Positions 14,392-14,686 of a stretch of 14,686 nucleotides of DNA are shown here, one piece after another. Both the position numbers and the translations under genes were made by a program. How positions within the stretch are numbered: the first letter of the stretch is position 1; every line of letters starts with the position of its first letter. This DNA comes from Spirochaetae bacterium HGW-Spirochaetae-9 (lineage in GTDB: Bacteria > Spirochaetota > Spirochaetia > Treponematales > Rectinemataceae). The stretch is taken from NCBI GenBank assembly GCA_002839205.1, contig PGXP01000008.1:1-14686 (forward strand). The letters run 5' to 3'. Under the pieces are notes generated by a model, which saw only the letters and a program-made list of their open reading frames with translations, did no database searches and was not told the DNA's origin.

Positions 14392-14686
14392 TCAACGCGA
14401 AGGGGGCGCAAGGAAGGGCTGCGAAAGCCAGTAGTAGGGATTTACGGCTACGGATCCTATCCGCAGTTCCCAGTGCAGATGAGGGCCCGTCGAAAGCCCC
14501 GTCGAGCCCACCCGCCCGATAATCCGCCCCTGGTCGACCTCCTCGCCCTCGGCAACACCGATAGAGGAAAGATGCATATAGATTGAAAAGAGCCCCGGAA
14601 GGTGTTCCAGGACGACAGTATTGCCGGTAACGATCCGCAGGCCGGCGAAGACAATCCTTCCGGCGGCGCAGGCGAGGACATCGCTG
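14392..14686 (-). CDS. M23 (LytM-type) peptidase, C-terminal end (starts outside the window)
   Basis: The frame is open to the window edge, giving the last 97 residues. They hold the second half of a zinc peptidase M23 domain: [31 protein letters not shown] in short pieces, [18 protein letters not shown] (46-63), and the signature [10 protein letters not shown] (64-73) with the His-x-His zinc site. This family cuts peptide cross-links of peptidoglycan, or, when degenerate, activates amidases. The visible ligands are intact; the first His/Asp pair is outside the window. A short tail of about 24 residues ([17 protein letters not shown]) ends the protein. N-terminal features such as a signal peptide or LysM domains cannot be judged. 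Confidence 0.93.
   Translation of the reverse strand, partial: SDVLACAAGRIVFAGLRIVTGNTVVLEHLPGLFSIYMHLSSIGVAEGEEVDQGRIIGRVGSTGLSTGPHLHWELRIGSVAVNPYYWLSQPFLAPPSR

Noticed and set aside
1..14686. Search for CRISPR arrays, IS elements, att sites and rRNA/tRNA genes.
   Set aside because: No regularly spaced repeats, transposase-like protein, terminal inverted repeats or stable RNA genes were seen by eye.

Overview
The window reads as a moderately GC-rich bacterial chromosome segment. Every gene I can support lies on the minus strand. A spirochaete, in the broad Treponema/Spirochaeta group, is the best guess. The reasons are an RND efflux adaptor with no alpha-hairpin (as in Borrelia BesA), an acetate kinase with a long C-terminal tail, a PASTA protein next to def-fmt with no kinase, and a relaxed lipobox. 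This is inference, because no rRNA or other marker is present.

Read in the direction of transcription, from high to low coordinates: (a) the 3' end of an M23 peptidase gene; (b) rpsU with its own sigma70-type promoter, a structured trailer and an intrinsic terminator; (c) a DUF192 lipoprotein that starts just past that terminator; (d) a promoter followed by seven closely packed genes, def, fmt, a PASTA protein, an RMD1/DUF155-like membrane protein, a GH2 beta-galactosidase-like enzyme, a family-4 uracil-DNA glycosylase and priA; (e) a visibly AT-rich three-gene cassette, an RHH antitoxin, a MazF/PemK toxin and a Fic AMPylase, with its own promoter and a perfect 32-bp inverted repeat at the start of fic; (f) ackA; (g) an RND efflux adaptor overlapping the start of the RND pump gene, which runs off the window.

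The (d) block is a variant of the widespread priA-def-fmt locus. In Firmicutes that locus also carries a PASTA-domain Ser/Thr kinase. Here only a TM-anchored PASTA protein remains, start-stop coupled to a DUF155-like protein, and a sugar hydrolase and a repair glycosylase have been placed before priA. Five of the six junctions overlap or are under 20 bp, so one long transcript is likely. Together the genes cover N-terminal formyl processing of proteins, envelope sensing or cell-wall binding, sugar catabolism, uracil repair and replication restart.

The mazEF-fic cassette is the most accessory-looking part: different base composition, toxin-antitoxin content, a promoter placed so that the antitoxin mRNA would be leaderless, and strong symmetric operator-like DNA. 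No CRISPR array, tRNA, rRNA, IS element or phage structural gene was seen. No stretch longer than 300 bases lacks a gene.
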